From Megalopta genalis (lineage: Eukaryota > Arthropoda > Insecta > Hymenoptera > Halictidae): a stretch of DNA of 64,000 bases. How positions within the stretch are numbered: position 1 is the first letter of the stretch; each line of letters starts with the position of its first letter. Below, in pieces: positions 51,051 through 63,244 of the stretch. The stretch spans positions 372,001 through 436,000 of the forward strand of contig NW_027476196.1 of assembly GCF_051020955.1 (NCBI RefSeq). Direction: 5' to 3'. The notes below the pieces were generated by a model. It did not search any database and was not told where the DNA came from. It saw only the letters and a program-made list of their open reading frames with translations. The position numbers and the translations under genes are program-made.

Positions 51051-51360
51051 CTAAATCATGTGTTTCGCATGGGTTTGAAGCTAACTCGTTTGTTTCGCCT
51101 GCATTTGAAGCTATATCACTTATATTCACAAGTATGTGAAGCAAAATCATTCGTTTAGCATGGATTTGAAGCTAAGCCATCAACTCCGCGTTGACTTGAT
51201 GCTAAATCATGTTTTTCGTTTGGACTTGAAGCTAAATCGTTTGTTTCGCATGCTGATGAAGCTAAATCAAGTGTCTCACAAGTATTTGAAGCCAAATCAT
51301 GTGTTTCGCATGGATTTGAAACTAAATCGTTTGTTTCGCATGCAGTTGAAGCTGAATCAT
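51051..51360. repeat. 310-bp block repeated at lag 8480 (left)
   Basis: Identical by eye to 59531-59840. It contains the uncommon stretch CACTTATATTCACAAGTATG, then CGTTTAGCATGG and GCATGCTGATGAAGC. The flanks differ on both sides: GATTAGAAT here, TTATTACATG before the right copy. Confidence 0.88.
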
Positions 51361-52184
51361 GTATATCGCAAGTATTTAAAGCTAAACCATTTGTTTCGCA
51401 TGGATTCGAAGATAAGCCTCCTACTTCGCATTGATTTAAAGCTAAATCATGTGTTCGCATGGATTTGAATCTAACTCGTTTGTTTCGCACGCTGTTGAAG
51501 CTAAATCAAGTGTATCACAAGTATTTGAAGCTAAACAATTTGTTTCGCAATGGATTCGAAGATAAGCCTTCTACTTCACATTGATTTTAATCTAAATCAT
51601 GTGTTTCGCATGGATTTGAAGCTAACTCGTTTGTTTCGCATGCTGTTGAAGCTAAATCATGTATATCACAAGTATTTGAAGCTATATCATATGTTTCGCA
51701 TGGATTCGAAGATAACCCTTCTAATTCGCATTGATTTGAAGCTAAATCATGTGTTTCGCATGGATTTGAAGCTAACTCGTTTGTTTCGCATGCTGTTGAT
51801 GCTAAGTCATGTATATCACAAGTATTTGAAGCTAAACCATTTGTTTCGCATGGATTCGAAGATAAGCCTCCTACTTCGCATTGATTTGAAGCTAAATCAT
51901 GTGTTCGCGTGGACTTGAAGCTACCTCGTTTGTTTCGCAAGCTGTTGAAGCTAAATCATGCATATCACAAGTATTTGAAGCTAAACCATTTGTTTCGCAT
52001 GGATTCGAAGATAACCCTTCTACTTCGCATTGATTTGAAGTTAAATCATGTGTTTCGCATGGATTTGAATCTAACTCGTTTATTTCGTATGCTGTTGAAG
52101 CTAAATCATATATATCACAAGTATATGAAGCTAATCCATTTGTTTCGCATGGATTCGGAGATAAGCCTTCTACTTCGCATTGAT

Positions 52185-52740
52185 TTGAAGCTAAATCATG
52201 TGTTTCGCATGGATTTGCTTCTAACTCGTTTGTTTCGCATGCTGTTGAAGATAAATCAAGTGTATCACAAATATTTGAAGCCAAACCATTTGCTTCGCAT
52301 GGATTCGAAGATCAGCCTTCTACTTCGCATTGATTAGATGATAAATCATATGTTTCGCATGGATTTGATGCTAACTCGTTTGTTTCGCATGCAGTTGAAG
52401 CTGAATCATGTATATCAGAAGTATTTGAATCTAAACTATTCGTTTCGCATGGATTCGAGGATAAGCCTTCCACTCCGCATTGATTTGAAACTAAATCATG
52501 TGTTTCGCATGGATTTAAATCGAACTCGTTTGTTTCGCATGCTGTTGAAGCTAAATCATGTATATCACAAGTATTTGAAGTTAAACAATTTGATTCGCAT
52601 GGATTCGAAGATAACCCATGTACTTCGCATTGATTTGAAGCTAAATCATGTGTTTCGCATGGATTTGAATCGAACTCGTTTGCTTCGCATGCTGTAGAAG
52701 CTAAATCAAGTGCATCAGAAGTATTCGAAACCAAACCATT
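52185..52740. repeat. About 555-bp block, member 1 (lags 2098 and 3297)
   Basis: Shared with 54283-54838 and 55482-56037. Landmarks in order are GGATTTGCTTCTAACTCG, GATTAGATGATAAATCATATG, TCCACTCCGCATTG, TTTAAATCGAACTCG, ATAACCCATGTACTTCGC and AAGTGCATCAGAAG. The lags are not multiples of 30 because 1-bp-deleted units lie between members. Confidence 0.85.
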
Positions 52741-54282
52741 TGCTTCGCATGGATTCGAAGATAAGCCTTCTACTTCGCATTGATTTTAATCTAATTCATG
52801 TGTTCGCGTGGACTTGAAGCTACCTCGTTTGTTTCGCAAGCTGTTGAAGCTGAATCATGTATATCAAAAGTATTTGAATCTAAACTATTCGTTTCGCATG
52901 GATTCGAAGAGAAGCCTTCCACTTCGCATTGATTTGAAGCTAAATCATGTGTTTCACATGGATTTGAAGTTAACTCGTTTGTTTCGTATGCAGTTGCAGC
53001 TAAATCATGTATATCACAAGTATGTGAAGCTAAACCATTTCTTTCGCTTGAATTCGAAGATAAGCCTTCTACTTCTCATTGATTTTAATCTAAATCATGT
53101 GTTTCGCATGGATTTGAAGCTAACTCGTTTGTTTCGCATGTTGTTGAAGCTAAATCATGTATATCACAAGTATTTGAAGCTATATCATATGTTTCGCACG
53201 GATTCGAAGATAAGCCTTCTACTTCGCATTGATTTTAATCTAATTCATGTGTTTCGCATGGATTTGAAGCTACATCGTTTGTTTCGCATTCTGTTGAATC
53301 TAAATCGTGCATATCACAAGTATTTGAAGCTAAACCATTTGTTTCGCATGGATTCGAAGATAAGCCTTCTACTTCACATTGATTTTAATCTAAATCATGT
53401 GTTTCGCATGGATTTGAAGCTAACTCGTTTGTTTCGCATGCTGTTGAAGCTAAGTCATGTATATCACAAGTATTTGAAGCTAAACCATTTGTTTCGCATG
53501 GATTCGAAGATAAGCCTCCTACTTCGCATTGATTTGAAGCTAAATCATGTGTTCGCATGGACTTGAAGCTACATCGTTTGTTTCGCATTCTGTTGCAGCT
53601 AAATCATGCATATCACAAGTATTTGAAGCTAAACCATTTGTTTCGCATGGATTCGAAGAGAAGCCTTCCACTTCGCATTGATTTGAAGCTAAATCATGTG
53701 TTTCACATGGATTTGAAGTTAACTCGTTTGTTTCGCATGCAGTTGCAGCTAAATCATGTATATCACAAGTATGTGAAGCTAAACCATTTCTTTCGCTTGG
53801 ATTCGAAGATAAGCCTTCTACTTCTCATTGATTTTAATCTAAATCATGTGTTTCGCATGGATTTGAAGCTAACACGTTTGTTTCGCATGCTGTTGAAGCT
53901 AAATCATGTATATCACAAGTATTTGAAGCTATATCATATGTTTCGCACGGATTCGAAGATAAGCCTTCTACTTCGCATTGATTTTAATCTAATTCATGTG
54001 TTTCGCATGGATTTGAAGCTAACTCGTTTGTTTCGCATGCAGTTGAAGCTGGATCATGTATATCAAAAGTATTTGAATCTAAACTATTCGTTTCGCATGG
54101 ATTCGAAGAGAAGCCTTCCACTTCGCATTGATTTGAAGCTAAATCATGTGTTTCACATGGATTTGAAGTTAACTCGTTTGTTTCGCATGCTGTTGAAGTT
54201 GAATCATGTATATCAAAAGTATTTGAATCTAAACTATTCGTTTCGCATGGATTCGAAGATAAGCCTTCCACTTCGCATTGAT

Positions 54283-54838
54283 TTGAAGCTAAATCATGTG
54301 TTTCGCATGGATTTGCTTCTAACTCGTTTGTTTCGCATGCTGTTGAAGATAAATCAAGTGTATCACAAGTATTTGAAAGCAAACCATTTGCTTCGCGTGG
54401 ATTCGAAGATCAGCCTTCTACTTCGCATTGGTTAGATGATAAATCATATGTTTCGCATGGATTTGATGCTAACTCGTTTGTTTCGCATGCAGTTGAAGCT
54501 GAATCATGTATATCAGAAGTATTTGAATCTAAACTATTCGTTTCGCATGGATTCGAGGATAAGCCTTCCACTCCGCATTGATTTGAAACTAAATCATGTG
54601 TTTCGCATGGATTTAAATCGAACTCGCTTGTTTCGCATGCTGTTGAAACTAAATCATGTATATCACAAGTATTTGAAGTTAAACAATTTGTTTCGCATGG
54701 ATTCGAAGATAACCCATGTACTTCGCATTGATTTGAAGCTAAATCATGTGTTTCGCATGGATTTGAATCGAACTCGTTTGTTTCGCATGCTGTAGAAGCT
54801 AAATCAAGTGCATCAGAAGTATTCGAAACCAAAACATT
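54283..54838. repeat. About 555-bp block, member 2
   Basis: Same landmarks as member 1, with private changes such as TCGCGTGG near 54393, CATTGGTTAGATG near 54426 and CTCGCTTG near 54624. A shorter relative at about 56232-56610 shares the first two of these changes, so that stretch derives from this member. Confidence 0.84.
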
Positions 54839-55481
54839 TGCTTCGCATGGATTCGAAGATCAGCCTTCTACTTCGCATTGATTAGGTGATAAATCATACG
54901 TTTCGCATGGATTTGATGCTAACTCGTTCGTTTCGCATGCAGTTGAAGCTGAATCATGTATATCACAAGTATTTGAACCTAAACTATTCGTTTCGCATGG
55001 ATTCGAGGATAAGCCTTTCACTCCGCATTGATTTGAAACTAAATCATGTGTTTCGCATGGATTTGAATCGAACTCGTTTGTTTCGCATGCTGTTGAAGAT
55101 AAATCAAGTGTATCACAAGTATTTGAAGCCAAACCATTTGCTTCGCGTGGATTCGAAGATCAGCCTTCTACTTCGCATTGATTTGAAGCTAAATCATGTG
55201 TTCGCATAGACTTGAAGCTACATCGTTTGTTTCGCATTCTGTTGAAGCTAAATCATGCATATCACAAGTATTTGAAGCTAAACCATTTGTTTCGCATGGA
55301 TTCGAAGATAACCCTTCTACTTCGCATTGATTTGAAGTTAAATCATGTGTTTCGCATGGATTTGAATCTAACTCGTTTATTTCGTATGCTGTTGAAGCTA
55401 AATCATATATATCACAAGTATATGAAGCTAATCCATTTGTTTCGCATGGATTCGGAGATAAGCCTTCTACTTCGCATTGAT

Positions 55482-56037
55482 TTGAAGCTAAATCATGTGT
55501 TTCGCGTGGATTTGCTTCTAACTCGTTTGTTTCGCATGCTGTTGAAGATAAATCAAGTGTATCACAAGTATTTGAAGCCAAACCATTTGCTTCGCATGGA
55601 TTCGAAGATCAGCCTTCTACTTCGCATTGATTAGATGATAAATCATATGTTTCGCATGGATTTGATGCTAACTCGTTTGTTTCGCATGCAGTTGAAGCTG
55701 AATCATGTATATCAGAAGTATTTGAATCTAAACTATTCGTTTCGCATGGATTCGAGGATAAGCCTTCCACTCCGCATTGATTTGAAACTAAATCATGTGT
55801 TTCGCATGGATTTAAATCGAACTCGTTTGTTTCGCATGCTGTTGAAGCTAAATCATGTATATCACAAGTATTTGAAGTTAAACAATTTGTTTCGCATGGA
55901 TTCGAAGATAACCCATGTACTTCGCATTGATTTGAAGCTAAATCATGTGTTTCGCATGGATTTGAATCGAACTCATTTGTTTCGCATGCTGTAGAAGCTA
56001 AATCAAGTGCATCAGAAGTATTCGAAGCCAAACCATT
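55482..56037. repeat. About 555-bp block, member 3
   Basis: Part of a longer stretch (about 55212-56037) that matches about 51915-52740 at a lag of 3297 bp. It matches 63092-63722 at a lag of 7880 bp. Confidence 0.84.
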
Positions 56038-57407
56038 TGCTTCGCATGGATTCGAAGATAAGCCTTCTACTTCGCATTGATTTTAATCTAATTCATGTGT
56101 TCGCGTGGACTTGAAGCTACCTCGTTTGTTTCGCAAGCTGTTGAAGCTGAATCATGTATATCAAAAGTATTTGAATCTAAACTATTCGTTTCGCATGGAT
56201 TCGAAGATAAGCCTTCCACCTCGCATTGATTTGAAGCTAAATCATGTGTTTCGCATGGATTTGCTTCTAACTCGTTTGTTTCGCATGCTGTTGAAGATAA
56301 ATCAAGTGTATCACAAGTATTTGAAAGCAAACCATTTGCTTCGCGTGGATTCGAAGATCAGCCTTCTACTTCGCATTGGTTAGATGATAAATCATATGTT
56401 TCGCATGGATTTGATGCTAACTCGTTTGTTTCGCATGCAGTTGAAGCTGAATCATGTATATCAGAAGTATTTGAATCTAAACTATCCGTTTCGCATGGAT
56501 TCGAGGATAAGCCTTCCACTCCGCATTGATTTGAAACTAAATCATGTGTTTCGCATGGATTTAAATCGAACTCGCTTGTTTCGCATGCTGTTGAAACTAA
56601 ATCATGTATATCACAAGTATTTGAAGTTGAACAATTTGTTTCGCATGGATTCGGAGATAAGCCTTCTACTTCGCATTGATTTGAAGCTAAATCATGTGTT
56701 TCGCATGGATTTGCTTCTAACTCGTTTGTTTCGCATGCTGTTGAAGATAAATCAAGTATATCACAAGTATTTGAAGCCAAACCATTTGCTTCGCATGGAT
56801 TCGAAGATCAGCCTTCTACTTCGCATTGATTAGATGATAAATCATATGTTTCGCATGGATTTGATGCTAACTCGTTTGTTTCGCATGCAGTTGAAGCTGA
56901 ATCATGCATATCACAAGTATTTGAAGCTAAACCATTTGTTTCGCATGGATTCGAAGATAACCCTTCTACTTCGCATTGATTTGAAGTTAAATCATGTGTT
57001 TCGCATGGATTTGAATCTAACTCGTTTATTTCGAATGCTGTTGAAGCTAAATCATATATATCACAAGTATATGAAGCTAATCCATTTGTTTCGCATGGAT
57101 TCGGAGATAAGCCTTCTACTTCGCATTGATTTGAAGCTAAATCATGTGTTTCGCATGGATTTGAATCGAACTCGTTTGTTTTGCATGCTGTTGAAGCTAA
57201 ATCAAGTGTATCAGAAGTATTCGAAACCAAACCATTTGCTTCGCATGGATTCGAAGATCAGCCTTCTACTTCGCATTGATTTGAAGCTAAATCATGTGTT
57301 CGCATGGATTTGAAGCTACCTCGTTTGTTTCGCATGCAGTTGAAGCTAAATCATGTATATCACAAGTATTTGAAGTTATATCATATGTTTCGCATGGATT
57401 CGAAGAT

Positions 57408-57830
57408 AAGCCTTCTACTTCACATTGATTTGAGGCTAAATCATGTGTCTCGCTTGGATTTGAAGCTAACTCGTTTTTTTCGCTAGCAGTTGAAGCTAAA
57501 TCATGTATATCATAAGTATTTGAAGCTAAACCATTTGATACCCATGGATTTGAAGCTGAGCTTTCAACTTCGCATTGATTTGAATATAAATCATGTGTTT
57601 CGCTTGGATTTGAAGCTAACTCGTTTGTTTCGCATGCTGTTGAAGCTAAATCACGTATATCACAAGCAATTGAAGCTATATCATATGTTTCGCATGGATT
57701 CGAAGATAACCCTTCTAATTCGCATTGATTTGAAGCTAAATCATGTGTTTCGCATGGATTTGAAGCTAACTCGTTTGTTTCGCATGCTGTTGAAGCTAAG
57801 TCATGTATATCCCAAGTATTTGAAGCTAAA
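57408..57830. repeat. About 420-bp block repeated at lag 2787 (left)
   Basis: Matches 60195-60617 with a few mismatches, for example AATCACGTATATC against AATCATGTATATC near 57653. Rare shared features are GTTTTTTTCGCTAGCAG, TTTGATACCCATGG and GAGCTTTCAACTTCGC. Confidence 0.86.
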
Positions 57831-59530
57831 CCATTTGTTTCGCATGGATTCGAAGATAAGTCTCCTACTTCGCATTGATTTGAAGCTAAATCATGTGTTC
57901 GCATGGATTTGAACCTACCCCGTTTGTTTCGCATGCTGTTGAAGCTAAATCAAGTGTATCACAAGTATTTGAAGCTGTATCATATGTTTCGCATGGATTC
58001 GAAGATAACCCTTCTAATTCGCATTGATGTGAAGCTAAATCATGTGTTTCGCATGGATTTCAAGCTAACTCGTTTGTTTCGCATGCTGTTGAAGCTAAAT
58101 CCTGTATATCACAAGTATTTGAAGCTATACCATTTGTTTCGCATGGATTCGAAGATATGCCTCCTACTTCGCATTGATTTGAAGCTAAATCATGTGTTTC
58201 GCGTGAATTTGAAACTAACTCGTTTTTTTCGCATGCTGTTGAAGCTAAATCATGTATATCGCAAGTATTTGAAGTTAAACAAATTGTTTCGCATGGATTC
58301 GAAGATCAGCCTTCTACTTCGCATGGATTTGAAGCTAAATCATGTGTTTCGCATGGATTTTAAACTAACTCGTTTGTTTCGCATGCTGTTGAATCTAAAT
58401 CATGTATATCACAAGTATTTGAAGCTAAACCATTTGTTTCGCATGGATTCGAAGATAAGCCTCCTACTTCGCATTGATTTGAAGCTAAATCATGTGCTCG
58501 CATGGATTTGAATCTAACTCGTTTGTTTCGCACGCTGTTGAAGCTAAATCAAGTGTATCACAAGTATTTGAAGCTAAACCATTTGCTTCGCATGGATTCG
58601 AAGATCAGCCTTCTAATTCGCATTGATTTGAAGCTAAATCATGTGTTTCGCATGGATTTGAAGCTAACTCGTTTGTTTCGCATGCTGTTGAAGCTGAATC
58701 ATGCATATCACAAGTATTTGAAGCTAAACCATTTGTTTCGCATGGATTCGAAGATAAGCCTCCTACTTCGCATTGATTTGAAGCTAAATCACGTGCTCGC
58801 ATGGATTTGAATCTAACTCGTTTGTTTCGCATGCTGTTGAAGCTAAATCATGCATATCACAAGTATTTGAAGTTAAACAATTTGTTTCGCATGGATTCGA
58901 AGATAACCCATGTACTTCGCATTGATTTGAAGCTAAATCATGTGTTTCGCATGGATTTGAATCGAACTCGTTTGTTTTGCATGCTGTTGAAGCTAAATCA
59001 AGTGTATCAGAAGTATTCGAAACCAAACCATTTGCATCGCATGGATTCGAAGATCAGCCTTCTACTTCGCATTGATTTGAAGCTAAATCATGTGTTCGCA
59101 TGGATTTGAAGCTACCTCGTTTGTTTCGCATGCAGTTGAAGCTAAATCATGTATATCACAAGTATTTGAAGTTATATCATATGTTTCGCATGGATTCGAA
59201 GATAAGCCTTCTAATTCGCATTGATTTGAAGCTAAATCATGTGTTTCGCATGGATTTGAAGCTAACTCGTTTGTTTCGCATGCTGTTGAAGCTAAGTCAT
59301 GTACATCACAAGTATTTGAAGCTATACCATTTGTTTCACATGGATTCGAAGATAAGCCACCAACTTCGCATTGATTTGAAGCTAAATCATGTGTTCGCAT
59401 GCATTTGAAGCTACCTCGTTTGTTTCGCATGCTGTTGAAGCTAAATCAAGTATATCACATGTATTTGAAACCAAACCATTTGCTTCGCATGGATTCGAAG
59501 ATAAGCCTTCTACTTCGCATTTATTACATG

Positions 59531-59840
59531 CTAAATCATGTGTTTCGCATGGGTTTGAAGCTAACTCGTTTGTTTCGCCTGCATTTGAAGCTATATCACT
59601 TATATTCACAAGTATGTGAAGCAAAATCATTCGTTTAGCATGGATTTGAAGCTAAGCCATCAACTCCGCGTTGACTTGATGCTAAATCATGTTTTTCGTT
59701 TGGACTTGAAGCTAAATCGTTTGTTTCGCATGCTGATGAAGCTAAATCAAGTGTCTCACAAGTATTTGAAGCCAAATCATGTGTTTCGCATGGATTTGAA
59801 ACTAAATCGTTTGTTTCGCATGCAGTTGAAGCTGAATCAT
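59531..59840. repeat. 310-bp block repeated at lag 8480 (right)
   Basis: Partner of 51051-51360. Complete identity over 310 bp, 8.5 kb apart and between non-matching flanks, suggests a recent conversion-like copy or the remnant of a larger duplication since rearranged. Confidence 0.88.
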
Positions 59841-60194
59841 ATATATCACAAGCATTTGAAGCTAAACTATTCGTTTCGCACGGATTCGAAGATAAGCCTT
59901 CCACTTCGCATTGATTTGAATCTAAATCATGAGTTCCGCAAGGATTTGAAGCTAACTCGTTTGATTCGCCTGCATTTGAAGCCATATCACTTATATTATC
60001 AAGTATGTGAAGCTAAATCATTCGTTTCGCTTGGATTTGAAGCTAAGCCATCAACTTCGCGTTGACTTGATGCTAAATCATGTTTTTCGTTTGGACTTGA
60101 AGCTAACTCGTTTGTTTCGCATGTTGTTGAAGCTAAATCATGTATTTCACATGTATTTGAAGCTAAACCATTTGTTTCGCATTTATTCGAAGCT

Positions 60195-60617
60195 AAGCCT
60201 TCTACTTCACATTGATTTGAGGCTAAATCATGTGTCTCGCTTGGATTTGAAGCTAACTCGTTTTTTTCGCTAGCAGTTGAAGCTAAATCATGTATATCAT
60301 AAGTATTTGAAGCTAAACCATTTGATACCCATGGATTTGAAGCTGAGCTTTCAACTTCGCATTGATTTGAATATAAATCATGTGTTTCGCTTGGATTTGA
60401 AGCTAACTCGTTTGTTTCGCATGCTGTTGAAGCTAAATCATGTATATCACAAGCAATTGAAGCTATATCATATGTTTCGCATGGAATCGAAGATAACCCT
60501 TCTAATTCGCATTGATTTGAAGCTAAATCATGTGTTTCGCATGGATTTGAAGCTAACTCGTTTGTTTCGCATGCTGTTGAAGCTAAGTCATGTATATCCC
60601 AAGTATTTGAAGCTAAA
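60195..60617. repeat. About 420-bp block repeated at lag 2787 (right)
   Basis: Partner of 57408-57830. The sequence just upstream (about 60027-60180, with GTTTTTCGTTTGGACTTG) instead matches about 50105-50260 at a lag near 9922 bp. Neighbouring pieces therefore come from different places. Confidence 0.86.
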
Positions 60618-60686
60618 CTATTCGTTTCGCATGGATTCGAAGATAAGCCTTCCACTTCGCATTGATTTGAGTATAAATCATGTGTC

Positions 60687-62183
60687 TCGCTTGGATTTGA
60701 AGCTAACTCGTTTGTTTCGCTAGCAGTTGAAGCTAAATCATGTATATCACAAGTATTTGAAGCTAAACCATTTGATTCCCATGGATTTGAAGCTAACGCT
60801 TCTAATTCGCATTGATTTGATGCTAAATCATGTGTTTCGCATGGATTTGAAGCTAACTCGTTTGTTTCGCATGCTGTTGAAGCTAAGTCATGTATATCAC
60901 AAGTAATTGAAGCTATATCATATGTTTCGCATGGATTCGAAGATAACCCTTCTAATTCGCATTGATTTGATGCTAAATCATGTGTTTCGCATGGATTTGA
61001 AGCTAACTCGTTTGTTTCGCATGCTGTTGAAGCTAAGTCATGTATATCACAAGTATTTGAAGCTAAACCATTTGTTTCGATTGGATTCGAAGATAAGCCT
61101 TCTACTTCGCATTGATTTTAATCTAATTCATGTGTTTCGCATGGATTTGAAGCTAACTCGTTTGTTTCGCATGCAGTTGAAGCTGAATCATGTATATCAA
61201 AAGAATTTGAATCTAAACTATTCGTTTCGCATGGATTCGAATATAAACCTTCCACATCGCATTGATTTGAAGCTAAATCATTTGTTCGCATGGACTTGAA
61301 GCTACATCGTTTGTTTCGCATTCTGTTGAAGCTAAATCATGCATATCACAAGTATTTGAAGCTAAACCATTTGTTTCGCATGGATTCGAAGATAACCCTT
61401 CTACTTCGCATTGATTTGAAGTTAAATCATGTGTTTCGCTTGGATTTGCTTCTAACTCGTTTGTTTCGCATGCTGTTGAAGATAAATCAAGTGTATCACA
61501 AGCATTTGAAGCCAAACCATTTGCTTCGCGTGGATTCGAAGATCAGCCTTCTACTTCGCATTGATTTGATGCTAAATCATGTGTTCGCATAGACTTGAGG
61601 CTACATCGTTTGTTTCGCATTCTGTTGAAGCTAAATCATGCATATCACAAGTATTTGAAGCTAAACCATTTGTTTCGCATGGATTCGAAGATAACCCTTC
61701 TACTTCGCATTGATTTGAAGTTAAATCATGTGTGTCGCATGGATTTGCTTCTAACTCGTTTGTTTCGCATGCTGTTGAAGATAAATCAAGTGTATCACAA
61801 GCATTTGAAGCCAAACCATTTGCTTCGCGTGGATTCGAAGATCAGCCTTCTACTTCGCATTGATTTGAAGCTAAATCATGTGTTCGCATAGACTTGAAGC
61901 TACATCGTTTGTTTCGCATTCTGTTGAAGCTAAATCATGCATATCACAAGTATTTGAAGCTAAACCATTTGTTTCGCATGGATTCGAAGATAACCCTTCT
62001 ACTTCGCATTGATTTGAAGTTAAATCATGTGTTTCGCATGGATTTGAAGTTAACTCGTTTGTTTCGCATGCAGTTGCAGCTAAATCATGTATATCACAAT
62101 TATGTGAAGCTAAACCATTTCTTTCGCTTGGATTCGAAGATAAGCCTTCTACTTCTCATTGATTTTAATCTAAATCATGTGTT
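60687..62183. repeat. 1497-bp HOR, copy 1
   Basis: Matches the following sequence at a lag of 1497 bp, which is 50 units minus 3 bp; three 29-bp units account for the deficit (near 61282, 61581 and 61880). Near-identity starts after a T/C difference at 60686. Inside it a 299/300-bp subrepeat (about 61281-61880) carries GCATTCTGTTGAAGC B units. Confidence 0.9.
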
Positions 62184-63244
62184 TCGCTTGGATTTGAAGC
62201 TAACTCGTTTGTTTCGCTAGCAGTTGAAGCTAAATCATGTATATCACAAGTATTTGAAGCTAAACCATTTGATTCCCATGGATTTGAAGCTAACGCTTCT
62301 AATTCGCATTGATTTGATGCTAAATCATGTGTTTCGCATGGATTTGAAGCTAACTCGTTTGTTTCGCATGCTGTTGAAGCTAAGTCATGTATATCACAAG
62401 TAATTGAAGCTATATCATATGTTTCGCATGGATTCGAAGATAACCCTTCTAATTCGCATTGATTTGATGCTAAATCATGTGTTTCGCATGGATTTGAAGC
62501 TAACTCGTTTGTTTCGCATGCTGTTGAAGCTAAGTCATGTATATCACAAGTATTTGAAGCTAAACCATTTGTTTCGATTGGATTCGAAGATAAGCCTTCT
62601 ACTTCGCATTGATTTTAATCTAATTCATGTGTTTCGCATGGATTTGAAGCTAACTCGTTTGTTTCGCATGCAGTTGAAGCTGAATCATGTATATCAAAAG
62701 AATTTGAATCTAAACTATTCGTTTCGCATGGATTCGAATATAAACCTTCCACATCGCATTGATTTGAAGCTAAATCATGTGTTCGCATGGACTTGAAGCT
62801 ACATCGTTTGTTTCGCATTCTGTTGAAGCTAAATCATGCATATCACAAGTATTTGAAGCTAAACCATTTGTTTCGCATGGATTCGAAGATAACCCTTCTA
62901 CTTCGCATTGATTTGAAGTTAAATCATGTGTTTCGCTTGGATTTGCTTCTAACTCGTTTGTTTCGCATGCTGTTGAAGATAAATCAAGTGTATCACAAGC
63001 ATTTGAAGCCAAACCATTTGCTTCGCGTGGATTCGAAGATCAGCCTTCTACTTCGCATTGATTTGATGCTAAATCATGTGTTCGCATAGACTTGAGGCTA
63101 CATCGTTTGTTTCGCATTCTGTTGAAGCTAAATCATGCATATCACAAGTATTTGAAGCTAAACCATTTGTTTCGCATGGATTCGAAGATAACCCTTCTAC
63201 TTCGCATTGATTTGAAGTTAAATCATGTGTTTCGCATGGATTTG
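62184..63244. repeat. 1497-bp HOR, copy 2 (partial, about 70%)
   Basis: Continues the 1497-bp period until about 63244. There GGATTTGAATCTAAC replaces the GGATTTGCTTCTAAC of copy 1. The 29-bp units near 62779 and 63078 correspond to those near 61282 and 61581. Confidence 0.9.

Larger units (their letters stand above)
51051..60686. repeat. Terminal mosaic with recurrent 29-bp A units
   Basis: About 9.6 kb made of blocks shared at many lags (2098, 3297, 4046, 2787, 8480 bp). Its hallmark is an A unit with one T deleted, GTGTTCGC or GTGCTCGC in place of GTGTTTCGC. It is found near 51451, 51901, 52800, 53549, 55198, 56097, 57296, 57895, 58494, 58793, 59092 and 59391. Most intervals are a multiple of 150 minus 1. 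Each deletion shifts the reading frame on both strands. No gene is seen. Confidence 0.87.
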
